A DNA stretch of 64,000 nt from JBGAKG01 sp044224495 (lineage in GTDB: Bacteria; Myxococcota_A; Polyangia; Polyangiales; Polyangiaceae), in NCBI GenBank assembly GCA_044224495.1, contig JBGAKG010000005.1, positions 310,001-374,000 on the forward strand, in the 5' to 3' direction. Positions 17,810 to 24,879 of this stretch are shown here, one piece after another. Numbering within the stretch: position 1 is the first letter of the stretch; every line of letters starts with the position of its first letter. The notes beneath the pieces were generated by a model that saw nothing but the letters and a program-made list of their open reading frames with translations, was not told the DNA's origin and did no database searches. Position numbers and translations under genes: made by a program.

Positions 17810-18487
17810 ATGCGCCGACATTCCGCCCCGATTCTCGCCCTCTGCGCAGCCGCGTGCGCCGCACTGGCGGTGGCGTGCGGGGGTGCCGGAGCGACCGATC
17901 CCGGGGCAACCCTGCGTGACTACGGGCGTGCGCTCGAAGACGGGCGCGCGGACGACGCGTACCGGCTCCTCAGCGACGATGCCCGGCGCGGCGTCTCGCT
18001 CGAGGCGTTCCGGCGGATGGTCAAGGACAACCCCGACGAGGTCCGCGAGCTCGGCCGTTCGCTCGGCCGCCCGACCGCGCGCCCGGTCGTGACGGCCGTG
18101 GTCACCGCGCCCGACGGGCAGGACCTGCACCTCGTCCTCGAGGACGGCGTCTGGAAGGTCGACGCGTCCGCGGTCGATCTCTATGCGCAGGACACCCCGA
18201 AGCACGCCGTCCAGGGCTTCGTCCGGGCGCTCGAGCGCAAGCGGTACGACGTGGTGCTCCGCTACGTCCCCGAGTCCCACCGCGAGGGGCTCGACGCCGC
18301 GAAGCTGAAGGCGGCGTGGGAAGGCGACGAGAAGAACACCGTCGACCAGCTCGTCGCGGCGCTCAAGCAGGCGCTCCCCACGGCGGCGATTGAAGAAGCC
18401 GGCGAGCGGGCGACGATGATCCACGGCGCCGGCACGTTGCAGCTGGTCCGCGAGCACGGTCTCTGGAAGATCGAGAATTTCGACTGA
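17810..18487 (+). CDS. Lipoprotein with duplicated NTF2-like-type segment
   Basis: A 225-residue secreted lipoprotein. The signal MRRHSAPILALCAAACAALAVACGG has a lipobox LAVAC. The mature part contains two similar halves: TLRDYGRALEDGRADDAYRLLSDDAR with a later GVWKVDAS, and AVQGFVRALERKRYDVVLRYVPE with a later GLWKIENFD. Each has the helix plus C-terminal W-K-I/V pattern seen in small NTF2-like or DUF4878-type domains. This internal repeat is visible by eye. It lies three bases before the helicase ATG. Function unknown. Confidence 0.75.
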   Translation: MRRHSAPILALCAAACAALAVACGGAGATDPGATLRDYGRALEDGRADDAYRLLSDDARRGVSLEAFRRMVKDNPDEVRELGRSLGRPTARPVVTAVVTAPDGQDLHLVLEDGVWKVDASAVDLYAQDTPKHAVQGFVRALERKRYDVVLRYVPESHREGLDAAKLKAAWEGDEKNTVDQLVAALKQALPTAAIEEAGERATMIHGAGTLQLVREHGLWKIENFD

Positions 18488-18490
18488 GAC

Positions 18491-20500
18491 ATGAGTGAAC
18501 TACCCACCGAGTTGGGGGCCGAGCTCATCCGTGCGCTCGAAGCGAAGGGCTACGCGACGCTCACCCCCGTCCAGATGGCGGTCCTGCGCGCCGAGCTCGC
18601 CGGCCGCGATCTGCGGATCACGTCGCAGACCGGGTCGGGCAAGACGGTTGCGGTCGGGATCGCCGTCCGCGACGTCGTGGCCAACCGCGACGCCGGAGCG
18701 CCCCGCGCGCTGGTCATCACCCCGACGCGCGAGCTCGCGAAGCAGGTCGAGCAGGAGCTCCGCTGGTTGTTCGCGCCGCTCGGCGCCGAGGTCACGTCCG
18801 TCACCGGCGGCGCGAGCTACCGGGACGAGTACCGCGCCCTGTCGCGAAAGCCGGCGATCGTCGTCGGGACGCCAGGCCGGCTCCGCGACCACCTCGAGCG
18901 CGGCGGGCTCTCCACCGCTGCCGTCGGCGCGGTCATCCTGGACGAAGCGGACCGCATGCTCGACATGGGGTTCAAAGAGGAGATCGACGCGATCCTGGCG
19001 AAGGCGCCGGTCGAGCGTCGTACCATCTTGGTATCGGCGACGTTCCCGCGCGAGGTGCGCGCGCTCGCCGACCGGGTCCAGAAGGACCCCGCCTTCGTCG
19101 AAGGGACCCCGCTCGGCGCGGCCAACGCCGACATCGAGCACCTCATCCACGTCGTGCAGCCGCGCGAGCGGCTGGATGCGATCGTGAACCTGCTCCTCGC
19201 CTCCCCCGACGCGCCGTCGCTCGTCTTCGTCCGCACGCGCGCGGACGTGGCGGAGCTCAGCGGGCTCCTCCAGTCGGCGGGGTTCTCGGTGGGGTCGCTC
19301 TCGGGCGACATGGAGCAACCCGAGCGCGACCGGGCGCTCGCGGCGTTCAAGCGCGGAGCGATCCACGCGCTGGTCGCGACCGACGTCGCGGCCCGCGGGA
19401 TCGACGTGCAGGACATCGGCCGCGTCATCCACGCGGAGCCGCCGAACGACGCCGACACCTACACGCACCGGAGCGGACGAACCGGCCGCGCGGGGCGCCA
19501 AGGCGTGAGCTCGGTGTTGGCCGCTCCGGCGGCGCTCCGGCGCGTGACGGGCCTGCTCTCGCGGGCGAAGGTGCGCTGGAAGGTGGCGCCCGTGCCGACC
19601 GCCGAGGAGCTCCGCAACGCGGCGACCGAGCGGCTCTTCGTGGAGCTCACGAAGGATGCGCCCGACGAGATCGACGAGTCGATCTGGAACCTCGCGAAGC
19701 GGCTCGGCAAGGAAGAGACCCGCACGCGCATCCTCGCGCGCCTGCTGTCGCGCGGGCGGCTCTTCGGCGCGGCCGAACCGCGGGAGATTCGTCCCACGAT
19801 GGTACAGGCGCCGGTCGATCGCGGACCGCCGCGGCGGGACGAGCGCCCGCGCCGCGAGTACGACGCCCCGCGCCGCGAGTACGACACCCCGCGCCGCGAG
19901 TACGACACGCCGCGCCGCGAGCACGGGGAGCGCGCTCCGCGCCGCGAGGTCGCCCCGCCGGACGCACCCGGCGCATGGACGAAGTTCCGTGTGACGTGGG
20001 GCGGGCTCCACGGCGCCGACGCGCGCCGCGTGCTCGCGATGCTCTGCCGGCGCGGAGGGATCCAGGGTGGCGACATCGGCGCGATCGCCGTCGAGCGCAC
20101 GTACTCGATCGTCGACGTCGCGGCGTCGGTCGCAGATCGGTTCGCGGATGCCGCAAGCCGACCGGACCCGCGCGATCCGCGGGTGAAGGTGTTCCGCGAG
20201 CACGGTGGTGCCCCCCCGCCGCCGCCGGCGCGGCGCAGCTCGCGCAAGCTCCCCGAAGCGGCTCCGGACGAGGTCCCGCCGCCGCGCCGGAGCTCGCGCA
20301 AGCTCGACGCCGAGGTCCCCGCGGCGCCGCCGTCGCGGCGGAGCTCGCGCAAGCTCGACGCCGAGGTCCCTGCGGCGCCGCCGTCGCGGCGGAGCTCGCG
20401 CAAGCTCGACGCGCCGCCGCCGAAGCCGATGGGTGGAGGGCACGTTCTCCGGCGGGGGCCGAAGAAGCCGCACCGCAAGGGTCAGCCGCGTCCTCGGTGA
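18491..20500 (+). CDS. DEAD-box RNA helicase with DbpA-like RNA-binding domain
   Basis: A 669-residue RNA helicase. Motifs in order: Q-motif region TLTPVQMAVL, motif I SQTGSGKT (residues 45-52), PTRELAKQVE, GTPGRLRDHL, DEADRMLDMGF, SATFPREVR, LVATDVAARGIDVQ and HRSGRTGRAG. After residue 370 a spacer leads to a DbpA-type RNA-binding domain (WTKFRVTWGGLHGADARRVL to DVAASVADRFADAA). The tail is Arg/Lys/Ser-rich. Two internal DNA repeats expand the chain: PRREYD units before and RRSSRKLD units after the RNA-binding domain. Such proteins remodel rRNA or cold-stress RNAs. The basic repeats probably add nonspecific RNA affinity. Confidence 0.92.
   Translation: MSELPTELGAELIRALEAKGYATLTPVQMAVLRAELAGRDLRITSQTGSGKTVAVGIAVRDVVANRDAGAPRALVITPTRELAKQVEQELRWLFAPLGAEVTSVTGGASYRDEYRALSRKPAIVVGTPGRLRDHLERGGLSTAAVGAVILDEADRMLDMGFKEEIDAILAKAPVERRTILVSATFPREVRALADRVQKDPAFVEGTPLGAANADIEHLIHVVQPRERLDAIVNLLLASPDAPSLVFVRTRADVAELSGLLQSAGFSVGSLSGDMEQPERDRALAAFKRGAIHALVATDVAARGIDVQDIGRVIHAEPPNDADTYTHRSGRTGRAGRQGVSSVLAAPAALRRVTGLLSRAKVRWKVAPVPTAEELRNAATERLFVELTKDAPDEIDESIWNLAKRLGKEETRTRILARLLSRGRLFGAAEPREIRPTMVQAPVDRGPPRRDERPRREYDAPRREYDTPRREYDTPRREHGERAPRREVAPPDAPGAWTKFRVTWGGLHGADARRVLAMLCRRGGIQGGDIGAIAVERTYSIVDVAASVADRFADAASRPDPRDPRVKVFREHGGAPPPPPARRSSRKLPEAAPDEVPPPRRSSRKLDAEVPAAPPSRRSSRKLDAEVPAAPPSRRSSRKLDAPPPKPMGGGHVLRRGPKKPHRKGQPRPR
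19020..19034. repeat. Dispersed palindrome, near copy
   Basis: GTACC-ATCTT-GGTAT inside the helicase gene; the last base departs from the consensus. Confidence 0.5.
19791..19805. repeat. Dispersed palindrome GTMCC-N5-GGKAC, copy
   Basis: GTCCC-ACGAT-GGTAC inside the helicase gene. Confidence 0.6.
19847..19930 (+). repeat. 21-base in-frame tandem repeat in the helicase
   Basis: Four copies of a 21-base unit encode PRREYDA/PRREYDT/PRREYDT/PRREHGE. The last is diverged. The unit length keeps the frame, so copy number can vary without disrupting the protein. Confidence 0.85.
20288..20413 (+). repeat. 51-base in-frame tandem repeat in the helicase tail
   Basis: Units start at 20288, 20339 and 20390 and encode RRSSRKLDAEVPAAPPS; the third is partial. 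The first two differ at a single visible base (CCC against CCT). A more diverged RRSSRKLPE copy precedes them at about 20231, which suggests recent expansion. Confidence 0.85.
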
Positions 20501-20522
20501 GGAGCCCGGAGAAGAGGGGGCC

Positions 20523-20919
20523 TCACCTCGTTCTGGTGCCGACGCGTTCGCGCGCAGCGGCGACGAGGGCGGCGTAGTCGGGCTGGAGTGTTTGGTCCGC
20601 CGTCAGCGTGTTCATCACCGCGGACCGCGACATCACGGCCCCTCGCGGGTGGATAGGTCGGGGTCTGGCTCCGCTGCCACGACATACCCGGGAGCCGCGT
20701 GAACGCGCGACTCCGTCTTTTCGCGTCGGTCGGAAATCCGGTTCGCTCGAGCTCTTCCAGAGACGCCGCCGTCTCGTACACGGGCGTACTTTCGATTCCG
20801 GTCGCGCCGAGAACCCGCGGCAACTCGGGATCGTCCGGCGGGAAGATGGCAGCGACGTCGTTTCGTGTTCCGTCGGGACGGATGGGATCGGGGACGATGC
20901 AGAACCGCGTGGGCGCCAT
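20523..20919 (-). pseudogene. Hypothetical gene with a probable frameshift
   Basis: The first 80 residues on this strand (MAPTRFCIVPDPIRPDGTR onward) read as a normal protein with IFPPDDPELPRVLG. Near 20640 the frame turns Arg-rich and unlikely, while the neighbouring frame continues sensibly as AVMSRSAVMNTLTADQTLQ and PDYAALVAAARERVG and stops at 20523. The join falls at a GGGG run (minus strand, about 20640-20644), where one added G would restore a single frame. It could be a real mutation or a sequencing error. The family is not recognised. Confidence 0.5.
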
Positions 20920-21108
20920 CTCCCTCCTATACGCGGACCCGCTCGCTCACTCCCAGAGATCGGTCGTTCCGAAGGTACTTACCCGCGCCCGGAAGATGCC
21001 GAGACCGAACGCCGCGATTCGAACGCCCTCGATGCCATTGGCTCATGCTCGTCGAATCGCCGAGCCTCGTCCAGCGCATCGGAAGTGAGCTATCGTGGAC
21101 GAAGTGGG

Positions 21109-21858
21109 ATGAGGCGTTTGCTCACGCTCGCAGGGGTTGTGGCGCTGCTCCTGACCGGGGGCCACGCGTACGCGGACGAGGCGGCACCGCCAGTCGTCGA
21201 TCCGGCCGCCGAGCGGCTGCACGCGCTGATCGCGGATCAAGCCGCGCAGGACCGCGCCGAGCGCCACGTCGCTGGTGGGATTTTGCTGGGGTTCGGTGGG
21301 GCCATGGTGCTCGGCGGGATCCCGTGCTTCGTCTTCGCTCCCAACGAGCAGCCCGCCAGACCGCTCTTCCTCGCTACCGGCGTGGCGCTCGAAGTGACCG
21401 GTGCGCTCAGCGCCGGGATCGGGGCGCTCTCTTTCGCGCTGACCACGTCGATCGAGGATCTCGCCGTCGAGTACGAACCGATCGTGAAGACGCGGGCCGA
21501 CGCCCTGATCTGGGGCGAGGCGCGACTGAGCGCGCTCGCCGAGCGCGAGCGGAGCGCGCGGATCCGCAACGGGGTATTGGCCCTCACGCTCGGTCCCGCG
21601 GCGGCCGCCCTCGGCGTCGTGAGCGTTGCGTTCTCGTCGAACTCGGACCTTCGGCTGCTCTCGATGAGCGCGTTTGGACTCGTCGGTCTGGTGGACGTGG
21701 TCAGCGGGATCTACGCGCTCACCGTTGCTCGCTACCCCGCCGAGCGGCTCTGGCGGACGTGGCTCATCGGGACCGGCCGCGCGCCGTCAGCGCGCGTGTC
21801 GCCCTGGTTCAGCCCGACCCTCGGAGGTGCGATGATCGGGGTGGGTCTCACGCTCTAA
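21109..21858 (+). CDS. Secreted or inner-membrane protein with four membrane segments
   Basis: A 249-residue product. MRRLLTLAGVVALLLTGGHAYADE is a cleavable signal with an AYA-D site. Four further hydrophobic segments follow: GGILLGFGGAMVLGGIPCFVF, LFLATGVALEVTGALSAGIGAL, NGVLALTLGPAAAALGVVSVAF and LSMSAFGLVGLVDVVSGIYAL, arranged as two pairs with an amphipathic helix between them. The C-terminal end (VSPWFSPTLGGAMIGVGLTL) is beta-like. The two pairs suggest an internal duplication. No family is recognised. Confidence 0.7.
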   Translation: MRRLLTLAGVVALLLTGGHAYADEAAPPVVDPAAERLHALIADQAAQDRAERHVAGGILLGFGGAMVLGGIPCFVFAPNEQPARPLFLATGVALEVTGALSAGIGALSFALTTSIEDLAVEYEPIVKTRADALIWGEARLSALAERERSARIRNGVLALTLGPAAAALGVVSVAFSSNSDLRLLSMSAFGLVGLVDVVSGIYALTVARYPAERLWRTWLIGTGRAPSARVSPWFSPTLGGAMIGVGLTL

Positions 21859-21865
21859 CCGTTGG

Positions 21866-22723
21866 TCACCTCCCGAGATGGCCGCGCGCTGCGGCCGCGA
21901 TCGCGCTCTCCGGGTGCGCCAACGCGAGCACGCGCCCGAAGCACGCCGTGGCCTCCGCGTGCTGCTGGAGCGCGGAGTACACCTCGCCCATCACGAGCTG
22001 CGGCTCGGCGAAGTTGGGATCGAGGTGCTGGAACCACGGCGGCGCGAGCTCCGGCTTGCTCCGCGCGACGAACACGCGAATCTGCGCAATCGCGATCATC
22101 GATCGAAATGCGTCTTCGAGCGTCTCCCTCGCCTCCGAGCCTTCGATGACCGCCTCGACGCAGCGGAGCGCGGGCTCGGCCTGCTCCAGATCCGGCCACG
22201 GCATGCGGCTGAGGCCCGCCGCGCGGAGCGCCCAGAGCGCGGCGCGATCCTCGTCGAGGAGCACGGCGTCGTCGACCGGGTCGAGCACGTCGAGCATGTC
22301 GCGCGCCCGATCGAGGTGATAGAGCGCGTCCGCGAGGTCCACGAGATCGCCGAACGTGCGCTCCGCCTCCGGGATGAGCGCATGGAGCTCGAGCACCATC
22401 GCGTACTGTCCGAGCGCAGACGTGTGGACCACGAGCGCGCGCAGCGCCTCGGCGTCCCCGTCCGCCAGCGCGATCGCGGCGCGAAAGAGCGGCGTGCTCG
22501 CCGCGAGCGGGGTCTGCTCGGGGAGCGTCTTCAGGACGGCGCCGATGGCGCTCTCCAGGTGGGTGTACCGCTTGGGGACGGCCTCGGTCGGCTCCGTCTC
22601 GAGGAACGCAATGGCCTCGCCGACGCAAGCGTCGCAGATTGCCCCGTGTGCGCCGGAGACGAGCTGGCTCACCTCGGCGCGCGCCTTGCCGCACAAGGCG
22701 CAGTGAAGAGGGTCTTGGCTCAC
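21866..22723 (-). CDS. ClpX-type zinc-finger protein with TPR-like helices
   Basis: A 285-residue protein. The N-terminal 35 residues hold a ClpX C4-type zinc finger: CALCGK at residues 8-13 and ICDACV at 29-34, with the VSQLVSGAHGA spacer typical of ClpX (CxxCGKxxxxVxxLIxG). No AAA domain follows; the rest is helical with repeat-like Ala-rich helices and ends GEVYSALQQHAEATACFGRVLALA, a TPR-like pair. The ClpX finger mediates dimerisation and adaptor binding. The start lies seven bases after the stop of the Acb2-like gene, so the two genes are probably one operon. Confidence 0.75.
   Translation of the reverse strand: MSQDPLHCALCGKARAEVSQLVSGAHGAICDACVGEAIAFLETEPTEAVPKRYTHLESAIGAVLKTLPEQTPLAASTPLFRAAIALADGDAEALRALVVHTSALGQYAMVLELHALIPEAERTFGDLVDLADALYHLDRARDMLDVLDPVDDAVLLDEDRAALWALRAAGLSRMPWPDLEQAEPALRCVEAVIEGSEARETLEDAFRSMIAIAQIRVFVARSKPELAPPWFQHLDPNFAEPQLVMGEVYSALQQHAEATACFGRVLALAHPESAIAAAARGHLGR
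22565..22579. repeat. Dispersed palindrome GTMCC-N5-GGKAC, copy
   Basis: GTACC-GCTTG-GGGAC within the zinc-finger protein gene. Arms pair by one A/C wobble type as in the other copies. Confidence 0.6.
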
Positions 22724-22730
22724 GGGCGAG

Positions 22731-22955
22731 CTACTTCGTCCGACCTTCGAGCGAGATGGCGGAGCACGCCAGCATCGAGGCCTCGCGGAGCAGCATCAAG
22801 ACCGCGGTCCGGTCCTCGCACTCGGGGACGTGGTCCAGGACGACCTTGGCGAACGCTTTGGCGCTCTCGTGGATGGCAGCGAAATCCTGGAGTTGCTTGG
22901 GGGAAGCGTGGTGATGCGAAAAGACGTAATCGGGATCGAACGTGTCGCGGTTCAT
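22731..22955 (-). CDS. Acb2/Tad1-like cyclic-nucleotide sponge protein
   Basis: A 74-residue protein. The pattern is that of the small Acb2/Tad1 hairpin family: DYVFSHHHASPKQLQDFAAI (Y/F-x-H-x-A/P-T/S-P-x-Q), then a helix IHESAKAFAKVVLDHVP, a Pro-Glu/Cys turn, and a second helix RTAVLMLLREASMLACSAI ending in SLEGR. Known members are mostly phage proteins that form oligomers and sequester cyclic di- and trinucleotides or cADPR isomers, blocking CBASS or Thoeris immunity. The ATG at 22955 fits the family start. The gene sits seven bases upstream of the zinc-finger gene. There is no phage gene nearby. The function here is inferred from resemblance alone. Confidence 0.72.
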   Translation of the reverse strand: MNRDTFDPDYVFSHHHASPKQLQDFAAIHESAKAFAKVVLDHVPECEDRTAVLMLLREASMLACSAISLEGRTK

Positions 22956-23009
22956 GCCCCGATGGTAGACGACGTTGACCGCGCGCGCGTCTCCGGTCAG
23001 AAAGAATGG

Positions 23010-24848
23010 ATGGGGTCTGGTCTTCACCGCGCCGCGGTGGGTCTCGTTCCGCTCGCGCTCGCACTGGCGTGCTCGGGCCGCGGCAACGTCAACGACGACA
23101 CGGGAGCATTTCCTCCCGTCCCGGAGCCCGGGCCCAGAGAGGCGGATCCAGGCCCGAACCTCTTCCGGCCCGACCTCGGAGCGACGACCGTACCCGCGCT
23201 CCGCGTGCCGCCGATCTTCGGAGGAACCCTTCTCTCGACCGGCGATGGCAAGCTCGCCGTCGCCGCCGATCCGGACCGCGGCCAAATCTACGTAGTGGAC
23301 CTCGTGAAGCGGGCGCTGGCTTCTACCGTCGACGTCGGTGCCGGAAGTCTCCCGTTCCGGGGCGTCGAGAGCAGACCGGGCATCGTCCACTTCACGCTCC
23401 GGGGAAGCGGCCAGGTGGTGACGCTGGATGCGACCGCGGGGAGCGTGCTCTGGACGGCGGCGGCGTGTCCGGAGCCACGCGGTATCGACTACGACGCAGC
23501 CACGGAGACGGTCGCGGTGGCTTGCGAGCGGGGCGACGTGGTCTCGCTCCGAACGGTCGACGGCGTGATCGCGCGCACGGTCCACACGCCGGTGACCAGT
23601 GCTCGCGACGTTTTCGTCGAGGGCGAAGGGTATTGGATCAGCGACTTCCGGTCGGCGGATCTCTACCTCGTCGACGCGCAAGGCGTGGTGAGGCGAGTTG
23701 CACATTCGGGCGACGTGCTCACCCCGACGGACTTCGCATGGCGCACGCGGAGGCTCGGGCCCTCGACCTTCCTCGTGAGCCACCAGACCATCCTCTCTAC
23801 CGCTCCGGTGTCGACGACGGCCACTGGCGCATACGGTGGGGCCTCCCCCGACCCGACTTGCGTGCCGAACGACTCGATGATCGGCACGGCGGTGACCCGC
23901 ATCGAGGTGGCCAAGCCCAGCATCATGACGCGCGTCCCCGGCGGGGCCCTACCGGTGGACGTCGCCTACGAACCGGTCATGCAGAGCTTCGCCCTCGCGT
24001 TCGCTGGGAACTCGTGGCAGCCGAAGCTGCAGAAAGTGCAGCTCTTCCACGCGAACAGCGGAGTCGTTCTCGCGTGCCCTCCGAATCCAGCGCCGATCGT
24101 CGGAGAGATCGTCGCCGTCGAGTACACTTCGACCGGAGCGCTGCTGGAGCAGAGCAGAGAACCTGCGCTCCTCCATGTCACGGCGGGGATCACGCGCGAG
24201 ACCATCGAGCTGTCACCCATCTCCCGTCGCGACACCGGCTCCATACTCTTCCACGCGAACTCCGGCCGGCACGTGGCGTGCGCTTCGTGCCATGCCGAGG
24301 GCGCCGACGATGGGCGCACTTGGTTGTTCGACGACGGGAAAATCGGCCCCGTCCGGAAGCGTCGTACGCCCTCGCTGCGGGGAACCGTGCTCGGGACCGC
24401 GCCCTACCATTGGAATGGGGAGGAGCACGATCTCTCCGCTCTCTTCACCGACGTGCTGTCGCATCGTATGGACGGCCCCTCACTCGACGCCGCGCAGGCG
24501 GTCGCGTTCGCTAGCTGGTTGGAGCAGCTTCCGGCGCCCCGCCGGAGTCCAGCCGACGACCCGGACGTGATGCGCGGAGCCTCGCTGTTCGCCGGCAAGG
24601 GGAAGTGCACGAGCTGCCACGGCACCGGCGGCGCGACTCCCTCCAGTGCACTCTTCGACGTCGGAACGGGCGCCGAGCTGAGTCCACCGTCCCTCGTCGG
24701 TGTCTCGGTTCGTGTCCCGCTCATGCATGATGGCTGCGCCGATACACTCTCTCGGCGTTTCGACCCCAGCTGCGGCGGCTCCGACCATGGGGGCGCGTTG
24801 AGCGCCGACGAAACGGGCGCGATCGTCGCTTACCTGCGCTCCCTCTGA
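23010..24848 (+). CDS. Di-haem lipoprotein with beta-propeller, copy 1
   Basis: A 612-residue secreted lipoprotein. MGSGLHRAAVGLVPLALALAC gives a signal with lipobox ALAC. Residues about 60-420 form repeated beta blades (AVAADPDRGQIYVVDLVKR; GIDYDAATETVAVAC; PVDVAYEPVMQSFALAFAGNSW), typical of a YVTN-type propeller. The C-terminal 170 residues carry two CxxCH haem c motifs, CASCH and CTSCH, with the MauG/peroxidase-like phrases RRTPSLRG and APYHWNGEEHDL. It is a likely periplasmic or surface electron carrier or oxidase. A tandem paralogue follows after 31 bases. The ATG at 23010 was chosen because the signal peptide begins there. Confidence 0.85.
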   Translation: MGSGLHRAAVGLVPLALALACSGRGNVNDDTGAFPPVPEPGPREADPGPNLFRPDLGATTVPALRVPPIFGGTLLSTGDGKLAVAADPDRGQIYVVDLVKRALASTVDVGAGSLPFRGVESRPGIVHFTLRGSGQVVTLDATAGSVLWTAAACPEPRGIDYDAATETVAVACERGDVVSLRTVDGVIARTVHTPVTSARDVFVEGEGYWISDFRSADLYLVDAQGVVRRVAHSGDVLTPTDFAWRTRRLGPSTFLVSHQTILSTAPVSTTATGAYGGASPDPTCVPNDSMIGTAVTRIEVAKPSIMTRVPGGALPVDVAYEPVMQSFALAFAGNSWQPKLQKVQLFHANSGVVLACPPNPAPIVGEIVAVEYTSTGALLEQSREPALLHVTAGITRETIELSPISRRDTGSILFHANSGRHVACASCHAEGADDGRTWLFDDGKIGPVRKRRTPSLRGTVLGTAPYHWNGEEHDLSALFTDVLSHRMDGPSLDAAQAVAFASWLEQLPAPRRSPADDPDVMRGASLFAGKGKCTSCHGTGGATPSSALFDVGTGAELSPPSLVGVSVRVPLMHDGCADTLSRRFDPSCGGSDHGGALSADETGAIVAYLRSL

Positions 24849-24879
24849 CGGATCCGACGACGCCGGCCATCTTCAACGC

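Noticed and set aside
22956..23783. Upstream extension of the Acb2-like frame to 23783
   Set aside because: The extension is antisense to the di-haem lipoprotein gene and unlike the family; the ATG at 22955 gives the family N-terminus.
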